From Oscillospiraceae bacterium (GTDB taxonomy: Bacteria; Bacillota; Clostridia; Oscillospirales; Oscillospiraceae), in the NCBI GenBank assembly GCA_009780175.1, contig WRAO01000020.1, forward strand, positions 1 through 44,862: 44,862 nucleotides of DNA. Reading direction: 5' to 3'. Position 1 is the first letter of the stretch; each line of letters starts with the position of its first letter. The notes under the pieces were generated by a model that saw only the letters and a list, made by a program, of their open reading frames with translations, made no database searches and was not told where the DNA came from. The position numbers and the translations under genes were made by a program. Shown here piece by piece: positions 23,896 through 32,578 of the stretch.

Positions 23896-24929
23896 TGATA
23901 TTTCTCCATAGATACGGCGATGATTTTTTCGCATAAATCTCCGAAGTCCAGACCCGCCGCTAGGGCCTCACGCGGGAGGAGGCTCTGGGGGGTCATGCCG
24001 GGGAGAGTATTTGTCTCAAGGCAGTAGAGTTCACCGTTGTTTGCGAAAATGAGATCTGTGCGGGAGTAGACTTCGAGGCGAAGGGCTTTGTGGGCGGAGA
24101 GGGCGGTTTCTTGAAGCCACTCGGCGAGGAATGGGGGGAGGTCTGCGGGGCAGATCTCCTCCGTCATGTCGGGCTGGTATTTGTTTTCGTAGTTGAAAAA
24201 GCCGCTCTTGGGGCAGATTTCGATCACGGGGAGGGCCTCGCCGTCCAACACGCCGACTGAGAATTCGCGGCCGGGAATATAGTCTTCAATGAGGGCCTCG
24301 GTGTCGACGCGGAAAACTTGCGCTAACGCGTCGTGTAAATCCGCGGGGTTCTCCACAATCGTCGTCGCGACACTGGAGCCGCCGCTGCAGGGTTTGACGA
24401 CACAAGGGTAGCGGATCGGATCCAGTACATCGCTGTTATCCCGCGTCACGACTTGGCCGTGCGGAACTTGAATCCCCGCGCTTTGGAAGAGTGTGCGGCT
24501 GATGCCCTTGTGCATCGCGAGGGCACTGCCGAGCTTGCCTGTGCCGGTGTAGCGGATACCCGCGAGGTCGAAGGCGGCTTGGAGGGTGCCGTTTTCGCCG
24601 TCTTCGCCGTGAAGGGCGAGGAATACAATATCCGCCGCGCGGCAGAGCTCGAAGACATGGGGGCCGATGGAGCTATCGCCCGACCCGGGACGCTGTTTGC
24701 GGATGGCGTCGAGATCCGGTGCGATGGCGACCAGATTGCTGGTGACGCGGCCCAGCGAGTTGTCAAAGACGGATTTGGGATCTTGATAGGGCTCCGGATA
24801 GCCGAAGAAAAGGTCCATCAGGAGGACCTGATGGCCGCGTTCAATGAGCGTTTGGGCGATCTGTTTGCCGGAACTGAGCGATACGTCTCGCTCGGGATAG
24901 AGGCCGCCGCAGAGGACTACTATGTACAT
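23892..24929 (-). CDS. ddl: D-alanine--D-alanine ligase
   Basis: 345 residues with the ATP-grasp signatures: VVLCGGLYPERDVSLSSGKQI at the N-terminus, PCVVKPCSGGSSVATTIV, EDYIPGREFSVGVL and the C-terminal ETNTLPGMTPQSLLPREA. It joins two D-alanines for peptidoglycan and is coupled to murF. The ribosome site before the ATG (GAGGTAACCTCCC) is weaker than its neighbours'. Confidence 0.97.
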   Translation of the reverse strand: MYIVVLCGGLYPERDVSLSSGKQIAQTLIERGHQVLLMDLFFGYPEPYQDPKSVFDNSLGRVTSNLVAIAPDLDAIRKQRPGSGDSSIGPHVFELCRAADIVFLALHGEDGENGTLQAAFDLAGIRYTGTGKLGSALAMHKGISRTLFQSAGIQVPHGQVVTRDNSDVLDPIRYPCVVKPCSGGSSVATTIVENPADLHDALAQVFRVDTEALIEDYIPGREFSVGVLDGEALPVIEICPKSGFFNYENKYQPDMTEEICPADLPPFLAEWLQETALSAHKALRLEVYSRTDLIFANNGELYCLETNTLPGMTPQSLLPREALAAGLDFGDLCEKIIAVSMEKYQ

Positions 24930-25189
24930 GGGAGGTTACCTCGTTTTTGTTTTTTGCTGGAGACATTTTATCATGTTTTTGATTGGGGTTCAATGTAGAT
25001 TTTGACGAGAGAGGCTTCTTTTTCACTTCTAAATATAAAGAAAACTCGCTTCCAAAATTTGCAATTTCCGCAGATTAGGTGTAAACTACCAAGAGACAGG
25101 CCAGTTCTGTTTGCTGGTGCCGGATAATACCTATACTATTGGAGCCAATTAAGCCGCTCCAATTTACTTGCGGCGGAAGGACACTCTCT

Positions 25190-26821
25190 ATGACACATTC
25201 CAGACATAACAGGAACTACCTGCATGGGGCCGCAATTTTGGCGGCGGCTGTGGTGATTGTGCGCGTGATCGGGGCGGTATATCGGATTCCGATGGCGATT
25301 ATTTTGGGCGATGAGGGCAACTCCCCCTTCGCGGTGGCGCATTCGATCTATCAGTTCCTGCTCATTGTGTCCACAGCGGGCTTGCCCGTGGCACTCTCAA
25401 AAATGGTAGCCTCGGCAGACGCCATGGGCCGGCCTCGACAGGTGCGGCGCGTGTTTGTGGTCGGACGCAATACCTTCGTAATCCTCGGCGCGGTATCTTT
25501 TTTGATTATGGCGGGACTCCACAGACAACTTGCCGATCTGTTCGGCTCCCCTTCGGCGGCCTATGGTATTTTAGCGCTCTCTCCCGCGGTGTTCCTCGTG
25601 GGATTGATCTCGGCTTACCGCGGGTATTGTCAAGGACTTTCCGACATGGTGCCTACCTCGGTGTCTCAGGTGCTGGAAGCCTTTGCGCGGCTGGTGATTG
25701 GCATTGGGCTGGCTTGGATTCTGGCCAGTCGCGGTTTTTCCGTGCCGATCACCGCGGCGGGGGCGATTTTCGGCGTCACAGCGGGGACGGGGATTGCCGC
25801 GGCCTATCTCTTTTTCGCCAAGCGTCGGGTAGATCGCCGTCACCACGTGGCGGACACGCTGGATACGCCGGACTCGAACCGTCGTATCTTCCAAAATCTC
25901 AAAGATATCGCCATCCCGCTGACGCTTGGGTCTTCGATTCTCAGTCTCATGACCATTGTCAACAATGCCGTGATTTTGCGCCGACTTCAATTTGCGGTCG
26001 GGCTTCCTTACGCAGAGACGCAGAGTCTTCACGGGACTTTCTCTATGGCTCTGCCATTATTCCATTTGCCATCGGCCTTTGTCATCCCGATTACGGTCGC
26101 GCTCATCCCGGCGATCTCCGGCCTTTTGGCCCAGGGAGATCAATTGGGCGCCAAGAAAAACTCGGAATCCGGGATTCGCATCACCTGTCTCCTCGCGCTG
26201 CCAGCCGGAGCGGGTCTTACCGTGTTGGCGGGGCCGATTATGGATGTGATCTACTATGGCAGATTCAACGCCGAATATGGGGCGGGATTGCTCGCATGGC
26301 TCGGAATCGCCGTCTTTTTCATCTGTTTCTTCCAGGTCACCAACTGCGTGCTCCAAGCATATGGGTTCCAACGATATACGCTCTATACCCTGCCGATCGG
26401 TGGAGCAATCAGCGTTGGGCTGACCTGGCTCCTCATCGCGGACCCGCGTTTTCTGATCTACGGCGCGGCGATCGGCATCTTGGTCTGCTACGTCGTAATC
26501 AGCGCAATGAACGTCGTACTCGTCAAGCGGAGCATTCCCGACCCGCCGAGCTTTCTGCGAGCTGTCACCCGGCCCCTGCTCTGCACGCTGGTCATGGCGG
26601 CGACGGCGTGGGCCAGCTATGGCTTAATCAGCGGCGTAGTCGCCAATGTGCTCGGGGATGTTTCCGGCCGTCTCCCCATCGCCATCTCCCTGACCGGAGC
26701 GATCGGCATTGCGATGTTAGTCTATCTGGTCCTCATCATCGCTACCCGGGCATTGACGAAAGAAGACATGCACATGTTGCCAAAGGGCGAAAAATTGGCG
26801 AAAGTATTGCGCGTTCGGTAA
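25190..26821 (+). CDS. YabM/SpoVB-like lipid-linked oligosaccharide flippase (MATE/MVF superfamily)
   Basis: 543 residues with about fourteen membrane spans. The N-terminus GAAILAAAVVIVRVIGAVYRIPMAIILGDEGNSPFAVAHSIY is the SpoVB/YabM signature, and SPAVFLVGLISAYRGYCQGL follows. Family members move lipid-linked cell wall or spore-cortex precursors across the membrane. The ATG at 25190 with GGAAGGA about 9 nt upstream is preferred to an upstream in-frame start. It is followed by mazG after 35 nt, as yabM-yabN are in Bacillus, so I call it YabM-like. Confidence 0.88.
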   Translation: MTHSRHNRNYLHGAAILAAAVVIVRVIGAVYRIPMAIILGDEGNSPFAVAHSIYQFLLIVSTAGLPVALSKMVASADAMGRPRQVRRVFVVGRNTFVILGAVSFLIMAGLHRQLADLFGSPSAAYGILALSPAVFLVGLISAYRGYCQGLSDMVPTSVSQVLEAFARLVIGIGLAWILASRGFSVPITAAGAIFGVTAGTGIAAAYLFFAKRRVDRRHHVADTLDTPDSNRRIFQNLKDIAIPLTLGSSILSLMTIVNNAVILRRLQFAVGLPYAETQSLHGTFSMALPLFHLPSAFVIPITVALIPAISGLLAQGDQLGAKKNSESGIRITCLLALPAGAGLTVLAGPIMDVIYYGRFNAEYGAGLLAWLGIAVFFICFFQVTNCVLQAYGFQRYTLYTLPIGGAISVGLTWLLIADPRFLIYGAAIGILVCYVVISAMNVVLVKRSIPDPPSFLRAVTRPLLCTLVMAATAWASYGLISGVVANVLGDVSGRLPIAISLTGAIGIAMLVYLVLIIATRALTKEDMHMLPKGEKLAKVLRVR

Positions 26822-26856
26822 AATTTCAAGAAATTGCTTGCATCTGGGGGAAAAGT

Positions 26857-27648
26857 ATGGTAGATTCTCAGTGTGGTAAATCCTACACGGTGGAAGATTT
26901 GAGGGAAATCGTCGCATTGCTCCGCGCTCCGGGGGGGTGCCCTTGGGACAGGGAGCAAACGCACGAGAGTATCCGGCGCAACTTCCTCGAAGAGACTTAC
27001 GAGGCCTGTGAGGCCATTGACAGCGGCGACTCCGCACTGCTCTGCGAGGAACTGGGAGACGTTTTGCTCCAGATCATGTTTCACACGCAGATCGAAGCGG
27101 AACAAGGTCGATTCACGCTGGACGATGTGACCGACGCAATTTGTCGAAAGCTGATTTACCGGCATCCCCACGTCTTCGGAAACCGCGTCGCAAACGACAG
27201 CGGCGAGGCCCTCGCAAACTGGGACGAACTCAAACGTCAAGAAAAGCAGCAGGAGACGGTGACCGAGGCGATGGAAGGCGTGGCAAAAAGCCTCCCCGCG
27301 ACCTGGAGAGCCGAGAAAATTCAAGCGAAGGCCAGAAAAGTCGGGTTCGATTGGCCAGACGCCGCCGGAGCCCTGCACAAGATAGACGAAGAGCTGGCCG
27401 AGTTTAAAGAAGCGATTCAATCCGGAACAGGTGTACGGGAAGAACTGGGAGATCTCTTGTTTTCCGTAGTCAACGCAGCCCGATTGCTAGATATTGACCC
27501 GGAAGAGGCTCTACACGCCACCTCGGACAAGTTCATCCGGCGATTCGCCTACCTGGAACAGGCGGCGGCCGAGCAGGGGCAAGCCCTCCCGGATATGACA
27601 CTGGATGAGATGGAAGCCCTCTATCAAGCGGGCAAAGAGAGACTTTAA
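26857..27648 (+). CDS. mazG: Nucleoside triphosphate pyrophosphohydrolase MazG (YabN-like)
   Basis: 263 residues containing two MazG-type helical domains. Key segments are LRAPGGCPWDREQTHESIRRNFLEETYEACEAI (first domain with the EExxE/D metal site) and KIDEELAEFKEAIQSG...REELGDLLFSVVNAARL (second domain). It hydrolyses NTPs to NMP plus PPi, removing aberrant nucleotides. Compared with Bacillus YabN the N-terminal methylase domain is absent. CTGGGGG precedes the ATG. Confidence 0.93.
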   Translation: MVDSQCGKSYTVEDLREIVALLRAPGGCPWDREQTHESIRRNFLEETYEACEAIDSGDSALLCEELGDVLLQIMFHTQIEAEQGRFTLDDVTDAICRKLIYRHPHVFGNRVANDSGEALANWDELKRQEKQQETVTEAMEGVAKSLPATWRAEKIQAKARKVGFDWPDAAGALHKIDEELAEFKEAIQSGTGVREELGDLLFSVVNAARLLDIDPEEALHATSDKFIRRFAYLEQAAAEQGQALPDMTLDEMEALYQAGKERL

Positions 27649-27715
27649 AGCGCATGCGCTTTTAAGTAATATAAAGGCGGCAAAGCCGTCGACCATTATT
27701 TAGGAGGAAGAACAA

Positions 27716-27991
27716 ATGAATAAGGCAGAACTGATTGCCCTGGTTGCAGAAAAGGCAGAGCTGTCCAAAAAAGACACTGAGAAAGCAGTCAACGCGCTGG
27801 TAGACGCAATTACCGAGAGCCTGCAAGGCGGCGACAAAGTGCAACTGGTTGGCTTTGGCGTATTCGAAGTCAAAGCGCGCGCAGCTCGCATGGGCCGCAA
27901 CCCCAAGACGAAAGAGCAAATCAACATCCCTGCATCCAAGGTGCCCGTATTCAAAGCCGGCAAGGCATTCAAGGACGCAATTGACAAATAA
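27716..27991 (+). CDS. hup: DNA-binding protein HU
   Basis: 91 residues, full length: [20 protein letters not shown]... and the DNA-arm region [48 protein letters not shown] with the conserved GRNP. It is the histone-like nucleoid protein that bends DNA as a dimer. AGGAGG lies before the ATG. It is followed by a strong terminator. A mazG-hup-rqcP order is frequent in Clostridia. Confidence 0.98.
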   Translation: MNKAELIALVAEKAELSKKDTEKAVNALVDAITESLQGGDKVQLVGFGVFEVKARAARMGRNPKTKEQINIPASKVPVFKAGKAFKDAIDK

Positions 27992-28011
27992 GAAGCCTCG
28001 TGTAACAATGG

Positions 28012-28041
28012 AACCGCCCCCAAAACTGGGGGCGGTTTTTT
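28012..28041 (+). terminator. Terminator of hup
   Basis: AACCGCCCCC (28012-28021) and GGGGGCGGTT (28028-28037) with loop AAAACT, followed by TTTT. Confidence 0.92.
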
Positions 28042-28060
28042 GTATCAAGGAAGCAATTGC

Positions 28061-28089
28061 TTGACAAGAAAAAACTATCGTGATAGTCT
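28061..28089 (+). promoter_or_regulatory. Promoter with embedded operator upstream of the SUFU gene
   Basis: TTGACA (28061-28066), 17-nt spacer, TAGTCT (28084-28089). The palindromic core ACTATCGTGATAGT (28074-28087) covers the spacer end and the -10. The same layout occurs on the minus strand at 30062-30090, which supports binding by a shared repressor. Confidence 0.75.
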
Positions 28090-28123
28090 GGCGGACATAG
28101 AACATGTCGGAGGAGGATACGCT

Positions 28124-28879
28124 ATGTTTGGTTGGTTGAAGAACAAGAAAGCGGCAGAGCCGGTAGAGACATCGCCCGGGGGTTCTGCCATTTATAAGTA
28201 TGACGAGCCGCAAAAAGAAGGCCTGCGTATGCCGGAGGCGGTTGGGGTGTATGCGGAGGAGATTGAGGCACATTTCGCAACCCTATATCCCGACCGTGCG
28301 CACAATGTACTCCATGAGATGATCTCAGACCTCATCCATGTGGACGTACACATCCTGCGGCCTTCGGCGGAAGAAGCGTTCTTTGTCATCTACACCACAG
28401 GCATGAGCGATTTGCCGATGTGCGTCCCAGACGCGATGCCGGGGGCGGACACATACAAGCACGCGGAACTCTTTATGTACCTCCCGCCCACCTGGGACCC
28501 GCAGAAGGCGCTGGAGATGGACGGGGACCAGCCCAACGAGAATTTCTGGCCCATCTCCTTTATCAAATACCTCGCACGCTTCCCCCATGAATGTCGGACT
28601 TGGCTCGGGGAAGGACACACCATCCCCAACGGGCCGGACTATGTGCCGATTCTACCTAGTTCCCAGATGAGCGCCTTTGTATTACTCGGGTTCCAAGGCG
28701 AACTCGGTGAAATGCAGGCGAAAGACGGGCAGATGGTGCGATTCTATATGCTCCAGCCCCTCTCCCGCGCCGAGACGGAGTATAAGCTGCAACACGGGAT
28801 GAATGCGCTGATGGCGCGGTTTGAGGAGAAAGACGTGCCGCTCGTCGCGGATATCAACAGAAAGAGTCTGATTTATTAG
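28124..28879 (+). CDS. Suppressor-of-fused (SUFU) domain protein
   Basis: 251 residues. The central part, VYAEEIEAHFATLYPDRAHNVLHEMISDLIHVDVHILRPS with the later FYMLQPLSRAETEYKLQHGMNALMARFEEKDV, is the SUFU fold found in many bacterial proteins of unknown role, several of them linked to polymorphic toxin immunity. GGAGG at the start fixes ATG 28124. It is placed between hup and rqcP, where the clostridial cluster usually has no gene, and has its own regulated promoter. Confidence 0.85.
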   Translation: MFGWLKNKKAAEPVETSPGGSAIYKYDEPQKEGLRMPEAVGVYAEEIEAHFATLYPDRAHNVLHEMISDLIHVDVHILRPSAEEAFFVIYTTGMSDLPMCVPDAMPGADTYKHAELFMYLPPTWDPQKALEMDGDQPNENFWPISFIKYLARFPHECRTWLGEGHTIPNGPDYVPILPSSQMSAFVLLGFQGELGEMQAKDGQMVRFYMLQPLSRAETEYKLQHGMNALMARFEEKDVPLVADINRKSLIY

Positions 28880-28890
28880 GGAGGGCAAAC

Positions 28891-29130
28891 ATGCGTTTGG
28901 ATAAATACCTCAAAGTTTCGCGGCTTATCAAGCGGCGGACGGTGGCGAACGAGGCCTGCGATAACGAGCGGGTCAGCGTGAATGGACGGCCTGTCCGCGC
29001 GTCGTACGCGGTTGCTGTGGGCGATGTGATCGAGATTGCGCTGGGTGCGCGGGTGACCCGGGTGGAGGTGCTCACGATTAGTGAGCATGTGGCGAAGGGC
29101 GAGGCACCGGCGATGTATCGGGAGTTATAA
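28891..29130 (+). CDS. rqcP: RNA-binding S4 domain protein, RqcP/YabO
   Basis: 79 residues: MRLDKYLKVSRLIKRRTVANEACDNERVSVNGRPVRASYAVAVGDVIEI... is the S4 domain of the Hsp15/YabO/RqcP family. RqcP works with RqcH in ribosome-associated quality control, stabilising tRNA on the 50S subunit. GGGAGGG lies before the ATG, and the SUFU stop is 11 nt away, so it probably shares the SUFU transcript. Bacillus yabO is followed by yabP and yabQ; here these are absent. Confidence 0.93.
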   Translation: MRLDKYLKVSRLIKRRTVANEACDNERVSVNGRPVRASYAVAVGDVIEIALGARVTRVEVLTISEHVAKGEAPAMYREL

Positions 29131-29138
29131 GGGCGAAA

Positions 29139-29184
29139 AAAGGGCCTTATTGGGAGCTGATTGCACCCGATAAGGCCCTTTATT
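29139..29184. terminator. Bidirectional terminator between rqcP and the unknown membrane gene
   Basis: AAAGGGCCTTAT (29139-29150) pairs with ATAAGGCCCTTT (29170-29181), with flanking A and T runs. The 19-nt internal loop is long. Confidence 0.75.
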
Positions 29185-29190
29185 GGTTCT

Positions 29191-30027
29191 TTATTCTGAC
29201 TGAGTGTCGCTCAATTCATAGAGGTAGAACAGTAGATCGAGGTTCCATACGGACCTAAAATCGATGCTGATGAGGCACTTTTCTGTCCCCTTTTCGTTTG
29301 GGCCAAAGAACCGCAACGAACCGTCATCGGTGTCCATTTGGGTCACATCTTGTAACGCAAGCCTGGTTTCGCCTCTGCGATGAGTATGGATTAAGACCCC
29401 GTCAACCAGCTTTAAACTGTCTCCAAACGATAGGTGGAGGGTGGGGATACGGTCCTCTGTGATGGACTTTTGGTCGACTAACCATTCCGTAAACACTTCG
29501 GATAACGCGTCTCCGCCTGTGTTGACGACGGATATCTCGGATTGAGATTTTTCTCCTCTGGGTATCGGGACGATGCTTACGCTGCGGATTCGGTTTCTCT
29601 GCCTGCGAGCGTCTACGGCGCTGCTGGCAATGGCTGAGGCCGCGCCCACGGCCAAGGCCCCGAGCACGCCAAGTCCGCCTGGGACAATGATGGTCCCGCC
29701 GCCCGATGCGGTATCGCGAAGTCCGGCGATTTCGCTAAAATGGAAACGGTGCTCTTTGCCGCCGCTCTGAACGACAACGCCTTCTTCGTAAATGGTGACC
29801 TGCGCGCGCATCCGCTTTGTCAAAAAAAGCAGAACCAGCGGGAAAAAGACCGCCGCGCCCAACAGCCCGTAGCCGATGATGGTGTCTTCCGGGTCAATGG
29901 GATATAGGATGAGGAAGATCCCGCCTATGCCGAACAAGAGAAAGGCGGCAATAGCGCCGATTTTGAGCCATGCAAATGTGGACCTTTTTGTTTCGTATGC
30001 AGCGAGTTGTTTGCCGAAATCTTGCAT
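29191..30027 (-). CDS. Unknown membrane protein under the same operator as the SUFU gene
   Basis: 278 residues. Two membrane segments lie at about 20-40 and 50-70. A Gly/Ala-rich stretch, GTIIVPGGLGVLGALAVGAASAIASSAV, lies mid-chain (about 120-150) and may insert in the membrane. The rest is soluble beta-rich sequence. No family recognised. The start at 30027 is preferred: AAGGGA lies about 9 nt before it, while the upstream ATG at 30060 would be immediately after the -10 box. Confidence 0.65.
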   Translation of the reverse strand: MQDFGKQLAAYETKRSTFAWLKIGAIAAFLLFGIGGIFLILYPIDPEDTIIGYGLLGAAVFFPLVLLFLTKRMRAQVTIYEEGVVVQSGGKEHRFHFSEIAGLRDTASGGGTIIVPGGLGVLGALAVGAASAIASSAVDARRQRNRIRSVSIVPIPRGEKSQSEISVVNTGGDALSEVFTEWLVDQKSITEDRIPTLHLSFGDSLKLVDGVLIHTHRRGETRLALQDVTQMDTDDGSLRFFGPNEKGTEKCLISIDFRSVWNLDLLFYLYELSDTQSE

Positions 30028-30057
30028 ATATATCGTCCCTTCTATCGGTTCTATGCG

Positions 30058-30090
30058 CATAAGACTATCATGATAGTCTTATGTTGTCAA
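30058..30090 (-). promoter_or_regulatory. Promoter with 26-bp palindromic operator
   Basis: On the minus strand TTGACA (30090-30085), 17-nt spacer, TAGTCT (30067-30062). A perfect 26-bp palindrome spans 30058-30083 with core ACTATCATGATAGT. The -35, spacer length, -10 and core register are the same as at 28061-28089. Confidence 0.8.
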
Positions 30091-30102
30091 GCACGCCTTT
30101 TT

Positions 30103-31935
30103 TTATCGTTTTTTGCGATTGTTCTGGCCTGGCGGGGCTTCGGGTTTTACGAGGCACCACTTATGGAATCCGATCAAGTCTGTGCGGCCGGCGCTTCGTA
30201 GGGCCTCTAGGACTTGGCGTTTTTTCTCTGGCCTCCGCCACTGGAGGAGGGCGCGCTGGAGATTGCGCTCTTTTTCGGTTTTGGGGACGTGGACGGGGTT
30301 CATGGTCATCGGGTCGAGGCCGGTGTGGTACATGCAGGTGGAGACGGTGCCGGGGGTGGGGTAGAAGTCTTGGACTTGTTCGGGGTGCCGGCCGGTTTTG
30401 TGGAGCGTCTCGGCGAGGGTTACGGCGTCTTCCAGGCGGCAGCCGGGGTGGCTTGACATGAGGTAGGGGACGAGGTATTGCTCTTTGTCGTATTTCTGGT
30501 TGAGGCGGCGGTATTTCTCGGCGAAGCGGTCGTATGTCTCGACGTGGGGTTTGCCCATACAATCGAGCACATGGGGGACCACATGCTCGGGGGCGACCTT
30601 GAGCTGGCCGGAGATATGGTAGTGGACGAGCTCGGCGAAGCATTCGCCGTTGGTGTCTTCCAGGAGGTAGTCAAAGCGGATGCCGGAGCGGACGAAGACT
30701 TTCTTGACGCCCGGGATGGCCCTGACTTTGCGGAGGAGTTTGAGATAATCGGTATGGTCCGCGTCTAGCTCTTTGCAGGGCGTGGGGGCGAGGCAGTGGC
30801 GGTGTTTGCAGAGGCCGTGTTTTTGCTGTTTGGCGCAGGCGGGACGGCGGAAATTTGCCGTGGGGCCGCCCAGGTCGTGGACGTAGCCTTTCCACTCGGG
30901 GTGGGAAAGGAAGCCCTCTACCTCGCGGACTACGGATTGGTGCGTGCGGGAGGTGACCATACGGCCCTGGTGGAAACTGAGGGCGCAGAAGTTGCAGCCG
31001 CCGAAACAGCCGCGATTGTGGGTGACGGAGAAGCGGACCTCGTCAATCGCGGGGACGCCGCCCTTGGCCTCATACATGGGATGGACCTCGCGGGTGTAGG
31101 GGAGGTCGTAGGTTTTGTCAAGCGATGCGCCGTCGAGTGGGATGGCGGGGGGATTGGCGATGAGGACGCGGTCCCCGTGGCGTTGGAGGACGGCTTTGCC
31201 GCGGATGGGGTCGTGCTCTTCCATTTGGAGGCGGGTGGCTTCGGCGTAGGCGCGTTTGTCTGTCTGCACCTCTTCGAAGGAGGGACATTCGACTTTGGGG
31301 AAGGGGCAGTCCGCCGCGTTTGCGGCGGTGTAGACGGTGCCGCGGATGTCGGTGAGGGTTTCGATGGGGGAGCCGCTTTTGAGGCGGGCGGCGATTTCGC
31401 GGCTTTGAGTCTCGCCCATGCCGAAGACGAGGAGGTCGGCTTTGGCGTCTAGGAGGACGCTGCGGCGGACTTTGTCGGACCAGTAGTCGTAGTGGGCGAA
31501 GCGGCGGAGGCTGGCTTCCAGGCCGCCGAGGATGACGGGCAGGCCTGAGAAAGCCTCGCGGGCGCGGTTTGCGTAGACGATAGTAGCGCGGTCTGGGCGG
31601 AGGCCTGCTTCTTTGCCGGGGGAGTAATAGTCTTCACTGCGGGGCTTTTTGGCGGAGGTGTAGTGGGCGACCATGGAATCGAGGTTACCGGCGGAGATCA
31701 TAACGCCAAAACGCGGCCTTCCCATGGCGAGGAAGGCCGCTGTATCATGCCAATTCGGCTGCGCGAGGATGGCGACGCGATGCCCCTCGGCCTCTAGTAC
31801 GCGCCCGATGACGGCGGCGCCGAAGCTGGGGTGGTCAACGTAGGCGTCGCCCGTGATGAGGAGGAAGTCGTAGTGGTCCCAGCCGCGGGCGGTCATGTCG
31901 GAGGCGGAGGTGGGGAGGAAGGTGGGTGTGTTCAT
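30103..31935 (-). CDS. YgiQ family (UPF0313) radical SAM protein
   Basis: 610 residues. The N-terminal B12-like domain starts FLLITGDAYVDHPSFGAAVIGRVLEAEGHRVAI, followed by NLDSMVAHYTSAKKPRSEDYYSPG and the cluster motif GCFGGCNFCALSFHQGR (CxxxCxxC). The C-terminal region has KVAPEHVVPHVLDCMGKP and PYLMSSHPGC. The reaction is not established. The C-terminus is basic (PPGQNNRKKR). Confidence 0.95.
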   Translation of the reverse strand: MNTPTFLPTSASDMTARGWDHYDFLLITGDAYVDHPSFGAAVIGRVLEAEGHRVAILAQPNWHDTAAFLAMGRPRFGVMISAGNLDSMVAHYTSAKKPRSEDYYSPGKEAGLRPDRATIVYANRAREAFSGLPVILGGLEASLRRFAHYDYWSDKVRRSVLLDAKADLLVFGMGETQSREIAARLKSGSPIETLTDIRGTVYTAANAADCPFPKVECPSFEEVQTDKRAYAEATRLQMEEHDPIRGKAVLQRHGDRVLIANPPAIPLDGASLDKTYDLPYTREVHPMYEAKGGVPAIDEVRFSVTHNRGCFGGCNFCALSFHQGRMVTSRTHQSVVREVEGFLSHPEWKGYVHDLGGPTANFRRPACAKQQKHGLCKHRHCLAPTPCKELDADHTDYLKLLRKVRAIPGVKKVFVRSGIRFDYLLEDTNGECFAELVHYHISGQLKVAPEHVVPHVLDCMGKPHVETYDRFAEKYRRLNQKYDKEQYLVPYLMSSHPGCRLEDAVTLAETLHKTGRHPEQVQDFYPTPGTVSTCMYHTGLDPMTMNPVHVPKTEKERNLQRALLQWRRPEKKRQVLEALRSAGRTDLIGFHKWCLVKPEAPPGQNNRKKR

Positions 31936-32049
31936 GTGTGGCTGCTTTCTTTTTGCTTATAGGAGTGTTTTTTGAGCCTATTGGCTCGGGGGATTTTGCC
32001 CTGCCGGGCGGGCCTTCTTTTTGCTTCGCCAAAAAAAGCAAAAAGGCGA

Positions 32050-32076
32050 TTTAAGAGAAACGCAGTTTCTCTTAAA
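32050..32076. repeat. Perfect 12-bp inverted repeat
   Basis: TTTAAGAGAAAC (32050-32061), spacer GCA, GTTTCTCTTAAA (32065-32076). It has no T run on either strand and does not flank a gene start directly. Confidence 0.55.
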
Positions 32077-32223
32077 GAGCTCTTCCTTTGACTTTTGGTT
32101 TGTGGGTATTTAGGGGTTGGGGTTCCGCCTGCCGGCGGAGGGTGGTGTCGCTTTCGGACGTAGACCTTCTGGTGCGGTACGTGAGGCGAATGTGCGGTGG
32201 GTGCGGTGCTAGAGGGAAGGAAT

Positions 32224-32267
32224 CCTCAGTCAGCTGCGCTGACAGCTCCTTTGGAAAAGGAGCCTTT
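32224..32267 (+). repeat. Double-hairpin interspersed repeat of clostridial type
   Basis: The words CTCAGTCAGCTGCGCTGACA and GCTCCTTTGGAAAAGGAGC form two adjacent hairpins. I recall this CTCAGTC-GCTGAC-AGCTCC layout as a frequent intergenic repeat in gut Clostridia genomes; the copy number here cannot be tested with one window. Confidence 0.55.
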
Positions 32268-32383
32268 GGGGCGCTACGTGGTGTCTCTACGAGTTACCGC
32301 GATGCGGTGTCGAGGGTGGAGTTATCCTTTTGCAGTTGGGTACGCAACATAAAAATCAACGAGAAAACAGGCGAAAAACACAT

Positions 32384-32421
32384 CCGCCCCAGGTGAACGT
32401 GGGAGGCGGGTTTGTTTTTGT
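32384..32421 (+). terminator. Possible intrinsic terminator
   Basis: CCGCCCCA (from 32384) can pair with TGGGAGGCGG (32399-32410) with a one-base bulge, followed by TTTGTTTTTG. It would insulate the adhesin promoter from upstream transcription. Confidence 0.5.
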
Positions 32422-32549
32422 TTGTACCGAAAGTATAGCACAGACTTATTTAAACTTCAACAATACATGGCCCTGCGGCAGAGTGCGGATAAAACATTTG
32501 AGTTAATATAGAGATTAATTAAGTTTTATAAAACTAGAAAATATAACTA

Positions 32550-32578
32550 TTGACAATAGTTGGATAAGTTTATATAAT
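32550..32578 (+). promoter_or_regulatory. Consensus sigma-A promoter of the giant adhesin gene
   Basis: TTGACA (32550-32555), exact 17-nt spacer, TATAAT (32573-32578): a full-consensus promoter in AT-rich DNA, giving a leader of about 125 nt. Confidence 0.92.

Larger units (their letters stand above)
31936..32549. other. Non-coding region before the giant adhesin gene
   Basis: No convincing gene. It holds an inverted repeat (32050-32076), a double-hairpin repeat (32224-32267), a GC hairpin with T run (about 32384-32421), and then a sharp change to AT-rich DNA that ends in a consensus promoter. The left part has the base composition of the neighbouring genes; the right part (about 32430-32640) is clearly more AT-rich. 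Confidence 0.6.

Noticed and set aside
25627-26856. Plus-strand open frame upstream of mazG, overlapping the flippase gene in another frame
   Set aside because: It is a high-GC open frame with arginine/serine-rich sequence; the mazG start at 26857 has its own ribosome site.
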